This document shows, piece by piece, positions 12,261 through 21,325 of a DNA stretch of 64,000 bases. Origin of the DNA: Ascarosepion bandense. Lineage: Eukaryota; Mollusca; Cephalopoda; Sepiida; Sepiidae. Each line of letters begins with the position of its first letter. Position 1 is the stretch's first letter. The position numbers were made by a program, and so were the translations under genes. The DNA lies in the NCBI GenBank assembly GCA_037127315.1, contig JBBBDQ010001028.1:2470001-2534000 (forward strand). The letters are read 5' to 3'. The notes under the pieces are model-generated. The model was not told where the DNA came from, searched no databases, and worked only from the letters and a program-made list of their open reading frames with translations.

Positions 12261-13388
12261 ATGAAAAATACAAATAGAAATAAAAAGTCCAGTATGGCTC
12301 TTCCAGTGGATAAACAGGGAGCCCGTCCTTCAGGAGGGAACCTACCTGAGGTCGAAAAATCTGCCATAGGAACAAACTCCTACACAAAGAATGTATCTTC
12401 AGGTCCCCACAACCAGGATAATCCTAATGATGGTCCTGAAAATTCACCAGCTAGATCTACAACCGTATATTTAAAGAAAGAAAAAATAAAATGGTCTCGT
12501 GAGGAGTACAAAGTTGTTATGACTGCATTTCATGAAGCGTTACTCAAACCTCAAAAAAACATTACTCGCCAAACATATGACATTTGGCGTGAAAAAGTTG
12601 GTCAAGCAAATAGAAAGTATATTGACGAAAATAAATTGGCCAATGTACGTAGGTACATTATTCGTAATAACCGACTGACAGAGGCTGAAATTCACGAAAT
12701 TAAAAGAATTGTAACAAGAAGAGTCGAATCAACAAAATATGAAAAGGAACCGGAACCAGAAATAAAAAGTAATAACATCAAACAAATCACAGGTCATAAT
12801 GTAGAAACCGTGAAACACGCAAATCACTACGAAGATAATGATGTAAGTTTAAAAGTGCTGGAAAGGTGTGATCTGAGTCTGAGTCAGTTAAAAGACAAAA
12901 ATAAAACGAGTTCAGAACACATCGAAGATAATTATTTGACGGAAAATAAGAACAATATACAGGAAGCCAAGATAGAAATAAAAAACCATCTAAGTCAAAT
13001 ACAAAGTATTACAATGGAGGAACGTGAACAGCTCCCAAAATTCCAACCAACAAAACAAAACCTCCGAACTATTAAATTGTACAATGCAGCACTGAAATCA
13101 ATACTGGATGAAGACCCCCATACAAATCTTAACGAAGTAATATATGCATCAGCAACAGCAGCAACAAAAAAATTAAATATCAAAATAAAAACAAGGCAGT
13201 CTCACAGACGTGAAGATCCACCTTGGAAAAGAAAAATTGAAAAAGAAATCGAACAACTAAGAAGTGAACTGTCAGTACTGGATGAACTGAGTAGAGGAAT
13301 AAATGTAAGAACTAGGAAAAGAAGAAGAGCCGAAAAAAATATAACATCAGGAATGAAAATGACGTCTTATCAAATAAAGAAAAAATAA
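12261..13388 (+). CDS. N-terminal part of the R4/Dong-like polyprotein (Myb-like DNA-binding region)
   Basis: The frame is open from 12219, but the first ATG is at 12261, preceded by purines, and I take it as the likely start. The first 75 residues are Lys/Asn/Ser/Gly-rich and look unstructured. From about 12486 comes 'KWSREEYKVVMTAFHEA', a Myb/SANT-like tryptophan helix as found at the N terminus of RLE-type elements, where such domains are thought to bind target DNA. The following 250 residues are highly charged (Lys/Glu/Asn-rich), ending in 'RTRKRRRAEKN', where this frame departs from the element's reading frame. The last 16 or so codons before the TAA are out of frame. Truncated relative to the ancestral protein. 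Confidence 0.75.
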   Translation: MKNTNRNKKSSMALPVDKQGARPSGGNLPEVEKSAIGTNSYTKNVSSGPHNQDNPNDGPENSPARSTTVYLKKEKIKWSREEYKVVMTAFHEALLKPQKNITRQTYDIWREKVGQANRKYIDENKLANVRRYIIRNNRLTEAEIHEIKRIVTRRVESTKYEKEPEPEIKSNNIKQITGHNVETVKHANHYEDNDVSLKVLERCDLSLSQLKDKNKTSSEHIEDNYLTENKNNIQEAKIEIKNHLSQIQSITMEEREQLPKFQPTKQNLRTIKLYNAALKSILDEDPHTNLNEVIYASATAATKKLNIKIKTRQSHRREDPPWKRKIEKEIEQLRSELSVLDELSRGINVRTRKRRRAEKNITSGMKMTSYQIKKK

Positions 13389-13726
13389 AGCAAAAAATCC
13401 AACTGAAGGCTCAAAGAATAAGACGCTATGAAAAAAGAGCAAGATTTTACAGACAAAACAAGATCTTTCAGACTGATACAAAGAGATTTTACAGGGAAAT
13501 AGGTAAAAAAAGAATTGAAGTGACAGTACCCCCCAGAATGGAAGAAGTCACACAGTTCTGGGAAAAGATATGGGCTTGCCCTAAAGAACTTAGCAAGGAA
13601 GTACATTGGATTACGCAGGAGATAGAACGAATGAAAAATAAACCCGAACAGACATGGTCTGGAATTACAGAAGATGATGTTAAATTTGCACTAAAAAAGC
13701 ACACAATTGGAAATTCCCAGGTATAG
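13333..13726 (+). pseudogene. Middle segment of the R4/Dong-like polyprotein, in a shifted frame
   Basis: The true frame continues here one base earlier than the upstream frame, entering in the A run 13333-13339. It reads Lys/Arg-rich 'RRYEKRARFYRQNKIFQTD' and 'TKRFYREIGKKRIEV', a block that precedes RT in related elements. It then runs through 'MEEVTQFWEKIWACPKEL' to 'DDVKFALKK', after which a second one-base shift at 13693-13698 moves the frame again. Copy 2 has one extra base at the second site ('ctgaaaaaagc' versus 'ctaaaaaagc'), supporting a deletion in copy 1. Confidence 0.8.
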
Positions 13727-13797
13727 ATAAAATTCCTAACTTTTGGCTATATTATTTAAATGCAGCACATAAAAAAATAGCCAAAGAACTCCAAGAA

Positions 13798-15969
13798 ATG
13801 GTTGTCGATCCCACTAAAATTCCTGCATGGATGACCAAAGGAATTATATTTCTTCTACCCAAGAATGGTGACACAAACAACCCGAAAAACTACAGACCAA
13901 TTACATGTCTTCCGACAACATATAAACTACTAACATCTATTTTAACAAAACAGACATATTTATTCTTAGAAAGAAATGACATGATACCGCTTGAACAAAA
14001 AGGGTGCAAACGTGGCTGTTATGGTTGTAAAGACCAATTGCTAATTAACAAAATGATCCTGGAAAACTGCTACAAGACAAAGAAAAATCTTAGTACTGCC
14101 TGGATAGACTACCGAAAGGCATTCGATAGTGTGCCACATTACTGGATTTTAAAGACTTTAAATATATACACGATATCGCCCGTCATCATCAATTTCATCA
14201 AACAGTGCATGTCTATATGGAAAACAACCCTTTACCTCAATCATATAAATGGAACCTATAAGTCTGATGAAATAAACATCAAAAGAGGTATATTTCAAGG
14301 TGATTCTTTATCTCCCTTACTATTCTGCATATCATTAATAGCACTAACCAGTCAACTTAATAAGACAGAATGTGGTTATAAAATAGGCCAAAAGAAAATA
14401 AGCCATCTATTTTACATGGATGACTTAAAGTTATATGCTAAGAATGATAATGAGCTGGAAGGTCTTCTGCAAATTGTAAAATGCTTCAGCGAAGACATTG
14501 GAATGAAATTTAATTTGAATAAATGTGCTAAAGCTACAGTTTTACGTGGATCAATACAAGAAACATCCTCAATTAGCCTAGACCCTGCTGTAACAATAAA
14601 AGAATTGAAACCAGAAGAAGCTTATAAATACCTAGGTGTAAATGAGAGCGAAAACATTCACCATAAAAAAATGAAAGAAATAGTGCGTAAAGAGTACTAT
14701 AGAAGGCTACGAATGATATTAAAAACTGAATTAAATTCACAGAACAGAGTTATGGCCATTAATAGCCTTGCAATCCCAGTTGTCCAATATAGCTTTAACA
14801 TCTTAAACTGGACTCTAAACGACATCAGGCGAATGGATGCTAAAACAAGAAAGCTTCTTTCTAAGCATAAGATGCATCATCCAAAGGCTGATGTAGACCG
14901 TCTATACATACCCCGTAAAGAAGGTGGAAGGGGTCTTATTCAGCTGGAATTGTCATACAAGACAACAACTATTGGCTTACTAACATACATAGAAACAACA
15001 AAGGATTGGATGATACAATTAGTAAGGCAACATGAAGAAAGAAAGAAAAAATATTCAATAATAAAGGAAGGCATTAAATACAAACAAGATTTACAGTTAG
15101 TAGATTCTGTAGAAAAGCAAAACAGAAGCCAAGAACCAACTATTGCGGCAAAAAATATGAAAATGAAAGCCAAAGATAAAGCTCTTGAAAAGATGAAACA
15201 GCGCTGGCAAGACAAACCTCTGCATGGCCAATATCCAGTACGTGCCAATAAATCCAATGTTGACAAAGTTAATACTCATCGATGGTTACGTGCATCTGGA
15301 TTAAAGTCTGAAACTGAAGGCTTTATACTTGCAGCACAAGACCAAAGTCTTTTCACGAGAAACTTTCAGGCAAATATTATGCATAATAATATGGATCCAA
15401 AATGCAGGTTTTGTGATAAACACCAAGAAACAATAGACCACCTAATCTCAGGCTGTTCTGTGCTTGCCCCAAACGAATATAAAAATCGCCACGATAGAGT
15501 TGGGCAATATTTACATTGTACAATGTGCAAACATTATGGAAAAGCTGTAAACAAACACTGGTATGAACATCATCCAGCACCGGTTACAGAAATAGAAGAT
15601 GTAACCATTCTATGGGATTGCACCATCTACACAGACAGAAAAATTGAAGCAAACAGGCCAGACATTATTGTTAAAAACCAGAAGGAGAAAACTTGTCTAT
15701 TAATTGATATGGCTTGTCCAGCGGATTGTAACATAGCAATCAAGGAATTTGAAAAACTGTCAAAATATAAAGACCTGGAAATTGAAATAGAAAAAATGTG
15801 GAAATTGAAAACAAGAGTTGTGCCAGTGATAGTAGGTGCACTTGGAATGATAAAAAATGGAACAAAACAACACATTGAAAGAATCCCTGGAAACCCCAGC
15901 TTAAGAGATATACAAAAAATTGTCTTATTAAGTACAGCCCACACACTAAGGAAAACTTTATCTATGTAA
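13798..15969 (+). CDS. R4/Dong-like reverse transcriptase and restriction-like endonuclease
   Basis: 723 codons from the first ATG; the same frame is open back to about 13700. Residues 30-50 are 'KNYRPITCLPTTYKLLTSI'. Motif A is 'AWIDYRKAFDSVPHYW' (residues 101-116, catalytic Asp104). Motif B is 'GIFQGDSLSPLLF' (164-176). Motif C is 'FYMDDLKLY' (catalytic Asp208-Asp209). 'EEAYKYLGV' (273-281) is the block after the palm. A CCHC knuckle follows: Cys536, Cys539, His548, Cys553 (CX2CX8HX4C). The C-terminal nuclease has 'NRHDR' (563-567), Pro621-Asp622, Asp637 in 'LLIDMACP', and a Lys/Tyr-rich 'EFEKLSKYKDLEIEIE' helix, the PD-(D/E)xK arrangement of RLE-type elements. All catalytic residues look intact and there is no stop, unusual among the relics in this window. 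By family knowledge, it nicks target DNA and primes reverse transcription from the nick. Confidence 0.92.
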   Translation: MVVDPTKIPAWMTKGIIFLLPKNGDTNNPKNYRPITCLPTTYKLLTSILTKQTYLFLERNDMIPLEQKGCKRGCYGCKDQLLINKMILENCYKTKKNLSTAWIDYRKAFDSVPHYWILKTLNIYTISPVIINFIKQCMSIWKTTLYLNHINGTYKSDEINIKRGIFQGDSLSPLLFCISLIALTSQLNKTECGYKIGQKKISHLFYMDDLKLYAKNDNELEGLLQIVKCFSEDIGMKFNLNKCAKATVLRGSIQETSSISLDPAVTIKELKPEEAYKYLGVNESENIHHKKMKEIVRKEYYRRLRMILKTELNSQNRVMAINSLAIPVVQYSFNILNWTLNDIRRMDAKTRKLLSKHKMHHPKADVDRLYIPRKEGGRGLIQLELSYKTTTIGLLTYIETTKDWMIQLVRQHEERKKKYSIIKEGIKYKQDLQLVDSVEKQNRSQEPTIAAKNMKMKAKDKALEKMKQRWQDKPLHGQYPVRANKSNVDKVNTHRWLRASGLKSETEGFILAAQDQSLFTRNFQANIMHNNMDPKCRFCDKHQETIDHLISGCSVLAPNEYKNRHDRVGQYLHCTMCKHYGKAVNKHWYEHHPAPVTEIEDVTILWDCTIYTDRKIEANRPDIIVKNQKEKTCLLIDMACPADCNIAIKEFEKLSKYKDLEIEIEKMWKLKTRVVPVIVGALGMIKNGTKQHIERIPGNPSLRDIQKIVLLSTAHTLRKTLSM

Positions 15970-16118
15970 TGCTGGGGATGATAGGGAAGATAGAAAAACA
16001 TGAAATGGAGCCATAACAACACGCCACTACCTGCCTTAGGTCTCCCCGCAGACTTGGTTGGTAGTGAGACCAAAGCAGAAATCGAAATATGATGAAAAAT
16101 GACATAATAATAATAATA
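15970..16118 (+). other. 3' UTR and TAA tail of R4/Dong-like copy 1
   Basis: About 130 bp after the stop, strongly similar to 19370-19500 of copy 2 ('catgaaatggagccataaca', 'acgccactacctgccttagg', 'atatgatgaaaaat'). It ends in about five TAA units at 16104-16118. RLE elements use their 3' UTR as the template recognised by their own RT, so the conservation between copies is expected. Confidence 0.85.
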
Positions 16119-16190
16119 ACAGGTAAAAAAAGAATTGAAGTGAGAGTCCCCCCCCCCCCACCAAAATGGAAAAAGTTATACTGCGAAAAA

Positions 16191-17010
16191 TATAGACTAA
16201 CCCTAAACCTAAAGAACATAATAAAGAAGCAGACTCGCCTCCTCGTCCTTACCCTGTCCTCAGACGTCAAATGGAACCACTATATTGAATCCATAGCAAA
16301 ATCTACTGCTAAGAAGGTTGGGACACTATGTCGATCCAGGATGTTTTTTCCGCCTGAATCCATCCTGCAAGTCAACCATCCGTCCGTGCATGGAGTACTG
16401 CTGCCATTTATGGTCAGGCGCCACTGCCGTTCTCCTCAGTGTTCTTGACAGGCTCCAAAGGAGAGTCTGTAATGTGATAGGTACTGATCTGGCGGCTCGA
16501 CTGCAGCCACTTCCCCACCGTCGAAATGTGGCCTCCCTTTGTCTGTTCTATAAATACTTTCATGGCTTCTGCTCGAACGAACTTAAGTCACTGGTGCGTC
16601 CTCAACAGGTGTTTACTCGTGCAACCAGACTTGTAACTGGGTCCCACCCATTCACAGTCAGGTTAGCCAAATGCAGACGATAATTCTACTCCTGCAGCTT
16701 CTTCTCTCGCACTTCCCGCCTGTGGAACTTGCTCCCATATTCTTGCTTTCCTGACGGCTACAACCTCCAGAAATTTAAATGCAAAGTCAATATTCATCTA
16801 CTAACCAATGGACTCTAGCTCTCTCCCCACCCCCGTATAACCTTCCCTTTCTCTACACCTATGTAGCTGTCATCGCACCTGCATTCTCAGCTTTCTATTG
16901 CTCCTTTCTAACTAGTTTGTACTCACACTTTTCTAATTTTTTTACAGTTATGTAGCCCCCTGCACATCAGTGGCATTTCTGCCTTGCTCGGGGTGAAATG
17001 ATTAAAAAAA
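16191..17010 (+). mobile_element. LINE A 3'-end fragment nested in R4/Dong-like copy 2
   Basis: Translation in shifting frames gives 'HYIESIAKSTAKKVGTL', 'LDRLQRRVCNVIGTDLAARL', 'VASLCLFYKYFHGFCS' and 'FFSRTSRLWNLLP'. These match the C-terminal region of the LINE A copies at 30.2 kb and 51.9 kb (minus). The 3' UTR ends 'cctgcacatcagtggcattt..ccttgctcggggtgaaatgattaaaaaa', a tail also seen at 41.2 kb and in reverse at 30.15 kb. About 820 bp, 5'-truncated, with flanking copy 2 sequence on both sides. Confidence 0.88.
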
Positions 17011-17242
17011 AAAGACTGGATTGTGCAAGAGATAGAACGAATGAAAAATAAACCAGAACAGACATGGGCTGTAATCACTGAAGAAGATGTTAAATGTGCA
17101 CTGAAAAAAGCACACAACTAGAAATTTCCAGGAATAGATAAAATTTATAATTTTTGGCTATATTATCTAAATACAGCACATAAAAAAACTAGCCAAAGAA
17201 CTTCAAGAAATGGTTAGCGATACCACTAAAATTCCGGCATAG

Positions 17243-18036
17243 ATGAACAAAAGAATTACATTTCTTCTACCCAAGAATAGTAACACAAATAACCCGAAAA
17301 ACTACATACCAATTACATGCCTTCCGACAACATACACACTATTAACATCTATTTTAACAAAACAGGCATATTTCTTCTTGGAAAGAAATGATACTCTACC
17401 GCTTGAACAAAAAGGGTGCAAACGTGGCTGTTACGGATGTAAAGACCAATTACTTATTAATAGGATGATCTTGGAAAACTGCTTCCATGCAAAGAAAAAT
17501 TTTAGTACTGCTTGGATAGATTGTCGTAAGGCATTCGATAGTGTACCACATTCCTAGATCTTAAAGACTTTAAATATGTACGGAGTATCACCCGTCATCA
17601 TCAATTTCATCAAACAATGTATGTACATATGGAAAACAACTCTTTACCTCAACCCTTTACCTCAAATAGAACCTATAAATCTGGTGAAATAAACATCAAA
17701 AGAGGTATATTTCAAGGTGACTCTTTGTTTCCTTTACTATTTTGCATATCATTAACAACATTAACCAGTCAACTTAACAAGACAGAATGTGGTTATAAAA
17801 TAGCCCAAAAGAAAATAAGCCATCTATTTTACCTGGATGAGTTAAAGCTGTATGCTAAGAATGATAATGAGCTAGAAGGTCTTCTGCAAAATATAAAATG
17901 CTTTAGTGGCGACATTGAAATGAAATTCAATTTGAATAAATGTGCTACAGCTACAGTTTTACGAGGACTGCTACAACAAACATCCTCAATTAGCTTAGAC
18001 CCTGCTGTAACAATAAAAGATTTAGAGCCAGAATAA
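17243..18036 (+). pseudogene. Reverse transcriptase of R4/Dong-like copy 2
   Basis: Two frames (17243-17557 and 17617-18036) cover RT blocks homologous to copy 1. Motif A 'AWIDCRKAFDSVPHS' is followed by a TAG stop. Motif B 'GIFQGDSLFPLLF' is present. Motif C has changed from YMDD to 'YLDEL', so the second catalytic Asp is lost. An extra 'LNPLPQ'-like insertion replaces a Tyr/Leu segment at 17640-17665. Not functional. Confidence 0.9.
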
Positions 18037-18069
18037 GTTTATAAATACCTAGGTGTAATTGAGAGTGAA

Positions 18070-18909
18070 AAAATCACCATAAAAAATGAATGAAATAGTG
18101 CGTAAAGAGTATTATAGAAGACTACAACTGATATTATAAACTGAATTTAATTCCCAGAATAGAATTATGGCCCTTAATAGCCTTGCCATCCCAGTTGTCC
18201 AATAGAATTTCAACATCTTGAACTTGACTCTAAGACAAATGGATTCTAAGACCAAAAGGTTTGCATAAGATGCATCATCCAAAAGCTGACGTAGACCGTC
18301 TATATATACCCCGTAAAAAAGGTGGAAGAGGTCTTATTCAGCTAGAATTGTTATACAACAACTTTTGGCTTAGTAACATACATAGAAACAACAAAGACTG
18401 GATGATACAATAAGTTAAAAAACAGGAAAACAGAAAGAAAAATATTCAATAATGAAAGAGAGCAGTAAATACAAACAAGATCTACATTTAGTAGATTCTA
18501 TAGAAAAGCAAAACAGATGCCAAAAACCAACGATTGCGGCAAAGATATGAAAATGAAAGCCAAAGATAAAGCTCTTGAACAGATGAAATAACACTGGCAA
18601 GACAAACGTTTGAATGGCCAATATCCAGAACGTGATAATAAATCCAAAGTTGAAAAAGGTAATACTCATCGATGGTTACATGCATCTGGATTAAGTCTGA
18701 GACTGAAGGCTTTATTTATGCAGTGCAAGACCAAAGTCTTTTCACTAGGAACTTTCAGGCAAATATTATACATAATAAAGTGCAACCAAAATGTAGGTTC
18801 TGTGATAAATACCAGATAAATACAAGAAACAATAGACCATCTAATCTCAGGTTGTTCTGTACTTGCCCAAAATGAATATAAAAATCGTCACGAGAGAGTA
18901 GGGCAATAT
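18070..18909 (+). pseudogene. Linker between RT and endonuclease of R4/Dong-like copy 2
   Basis: Matches copy 1 14640-15480 at the DNA level but with several indels, for example a loss near 18240-18270 and an insertion 'aaataccagataaatac' near 18805. The zinc-knuckle region is broken by this insertion. Confidence 0.8.
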
Positions 18910-19380
18910 TTGCACTGGACAATGTGCAAACACTATGGAAAATATGTAAACAAACACTGGTATGAACATCACCCAGCACCGGTTACAGAAATAGAAGATG
19001 TCACCATTCTATGGGATTACACCATCTACACAGAAAGAAAAATTGAAGCAAATAAGCTGGACATTATTGTTAAAAATCAGAATGTAAAAACTTACCAATT
19101 AATTGATATGGCTTGTCAAGCGGTTTGTAACAAAGCAACCAAGGAATTCGAAAAACTGTCAAAGTATAAGGACCTGGAAATTGAAATAAAGAATATGTGG
19201 AAATTGAAAACAAGAATCGTGCCAGTGATAGTAGGTGCACTTGGAATAATGAAAAAATGGAACAAAACAACACATTGAAAGAATCTCTGGAAATCCCAGC
19301 TTAAGAGATATACAAAAAATTGTCTTGTTAAGTACAGCCCACGCACTAAGAAGAACTTTGTCTATGTAACGCTAGGGATA
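18910..19380 (+). pseudogene. Restriction-like endonuclease region of R4/Dong-like copy 2
   Basis: The frame 18910-19278 reads 'MHWTMCKHYGKYVNKHWYEH', 'DIIVKNQNVKTYQLIDMACQ' and 'EFEKLSKYKDLEIEIKNMW'. Copy 1 has Pro-Asp before IIV; here it is 'KLDII', so the Pro is lost but the Asp and the later Asp of 'LIDMAC' remain. A frameshift near 19255 separates the last 35 codons. Confidence 0.85.
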
Positions 19381-19510
19381 TTAGGGAAGATGAAAAAAAA
19401 CATGAAATGGAGCCATAACAACACGCCGCGACTTGCCTTAGGTCTTCCCGCAGAAGTGGTTGGTAGTGCGACCATAACAGAAATGGAAATATGATGAAAA
19501 ATATAATAAT

Positions 19511-20104
19511 AGTTATACTTATTCTATTTAAAAATAAAAAAAGAATCAGAAAAATATAATTATAAATATAATAATTATAAAAATAAAAAAACACAAAGAT
19601 AAAAAATATAAAAACTTTTGTGATAAAATGATATCAACAGTACATTCCAGAATTTTCCCAAAATAAAAACCCTTTTCAGTTAAATTAATGTAAATTAATT
19701 TAATTTATACAAATTTAAATCACAATGTGGATTTATCTAGACTATTTTATATTTATTTTTATGTTTGCATTTAAATATCTATTCATTACGCTTATTAAGG
19801 AGTTTCTTTGGATTATTATATTTTATAATCCACAATTTTTTCTCTAGGCATATATTGCACCTATCCCTGAAATTGTTGGGAGTGTTAGCGTATTTAATAA
19901 TCCTCCATGTGATCAGTGGGGCAAATCCTCCATCTTTAATATTCCAGTATTGTTTCAACAGGTGGAGTTTGATGTTTCAAAGAGGCGTTGAAAAACGAGT
20001 GTCTGTGGTTGTAAAGTCTCTGTTTCCAACTATCTGCAGATATCACTATATAAACTCGTTTATTGCTACGATGTTTTACTGGACAAATAGTGGTATTTTC
20101 AATA
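19511..20104. other. AT-rich spacer with no recognised gene
   Basis: The 114-codon frame 19765-20109 (plus) is Leu/Ile/Phe-rich with no motif I recognise. It lies between copy 2 and the right inverted arm. I cannot classify it. Confidence 0.4.
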
Positions 20105-20942
20105 TATAATTATAATTTTTATTTTTAGTAATTTTAATTTTTTTAACTGAATTTTTAAATTAATATGAATTTTAAAAATAATAGTATAGTAGTTATTTTT
20201 CCAAACTGTATTAAAATTATGATGTACAATTAATTTTGTACCGTAAATATATCTCATTAAATTTGAAACTAAATATCAATGTTAAATTTTCTACGTCATG
20301 TTTTTGTAAGAAAGCAGACGAGTCGTTAGAAACGCTATATCGATACATGAAGTTAACATTTTATTTCCTGGATACGGTTTATTTTTTATTTTATTTCTTT
20401 GTCCTTTCTTTTTTCTCTGTTTATTTTTCTTTATCTTTGCTTTTTTTGTTCTTCGGGGTTCTTTTTAAATGATCGAGAATTTTTTTGTAAATTACCGTTA
20501 CAAATGTCTATTCTAAATATGGACATGTGAGCGTCTGTGGAAAGAAATTTTTGGTGGATATTTTGAGGATCACATGTTGTACGAATTGGGTCTGACAAGC
20601 CACAATAATAACATCATTATGCGGTGTAATATGTATTACCGATTGAAATTGTAGTAAATCAAAAATCTTTTATATGTAAAATCCTATATATGTAAATCAA
20701 AAATCTTTATATATATATATAACACGCTATATCTATTTCTTGAATTTATATTATTCATGAAAATGATATAAAATGTTGAATAAATATTTCAAGCAGTCAA
20801 TATCTTCATGATAAATGATTGATGTAAATTATTGGATAAAATATGTAAGATGGATACGTTGAAACCTGTTGGATATTCATTATTTTCGTTTTTGCTACTT
20901 TTTCATAGGCATTGAACTTTAACTTCCCGTAGAAGTAATGAA

Positions 20943-21006
<64 letters not shown>

Positions 21007-21325
21007 CTACATATAGATCTATATATATATGCGTGCAGGTGTGTATACATATGTGTGTATATATATATTAATTTCCTATTTTCGCTGTTTAAAATAGCAA
21101 GTCTACTATACAAAACCAAGACGTTAGAAGAACTTAAAAAGTTAAGTTATGTCTTCCATACAACAAGAGTTCCTGGTCAAATCAGTTGACACGATTTCTG
21201 GGGCGTCCGAGAAGCAGGTAGCAAAATCTGGTTCACATATAGAATTTTTAATAAAACCTAATGCTAAGCCCTTCCCTCTTATTTTAATTTCTTGTAAAAA
21301 TTATAGTTAATAAATGAATTATAAA
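20105..21325 (-). repeat. Right arm of the large imperfect inverted repeat
   Basis: Reverse-complement partner of 10075-11095 (see that entry for matched blocks). Differences are indels in the TA tract and an extra stretch 20680-20940 with no visible partner on the left, where the left arm instead has 10380-10480. Divergence between the arms is appreciable, so the duplication or the two insertions are not recent. Confidence 0.85.
20944..21003. repeat. (AC)n-(AT)n microsatellite inside the right inverted arm
   Basis: Short AC run then about 23 AT units. Frames through it on both strands are poly-Tyr-Ile and spurious. Confidence 0.97.

Larger units (their letters stand above)
11985..16118 (+). 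mobile_element. R4/Dong-like non-LTR retrotransposon, near-full-length copy 1
   Basis: A retrotransposon of the restriction-like-endonuclease class. It holds one ancestral ORF (about 12261-15969) now split in three frames by two apparent one-base losses in A runs (near 13333-13339 and 13693-13698). Order: Myb-like N-terminal domain, RT, CCHC knuckle, PD-(D/E)xK-type endonuclease, a 3' UTR of about 150 bp and a (TAA)n tail. The 5' UTR (about 11985-12260) is GC-richer than its flank. Assignment to R4/Dong is from the RT motifs ('QKGCKRGCYGCKDQLLIN', 'AWIDYRKAFDSVPH'), the C-terminal nuclease and the TAA tail. R2, NeSL or Hero would be the alternatives. A second decayed copy follows immediately downstream. 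Confidence 0.88.
16122..19510 (+). mobile_element. R4/Dong-like retrotransposon copy 2, 5'-truncated, decayed, with a nested LINE
   Basis: Starts abruptly with sequence equal to copy 1 position 13501 ('aggtaaaaaaagaattgaag'), directly after the TAA tail of copy 1. It is broken at about 16190 by a LINE A 3' end, resumes at about 17012 ('agactggatt...gagatagaacg', equal to 13606 onward with about 30 bp lost), and continues to a 3' UTR ending near 19510 with a short TAATAATA tail. Many substitutions, indels and stops distinguish it from copy 1. Confidence 0.88.

Noticed and set aside
14940..16073. Minus-strand frames opposite the R4/Dong-like ORF (up to 148 codons)
   Set aside because: Antisense shadows of the RT and endonuclease gene; Phe/Leu/Ser-rich with no domains.
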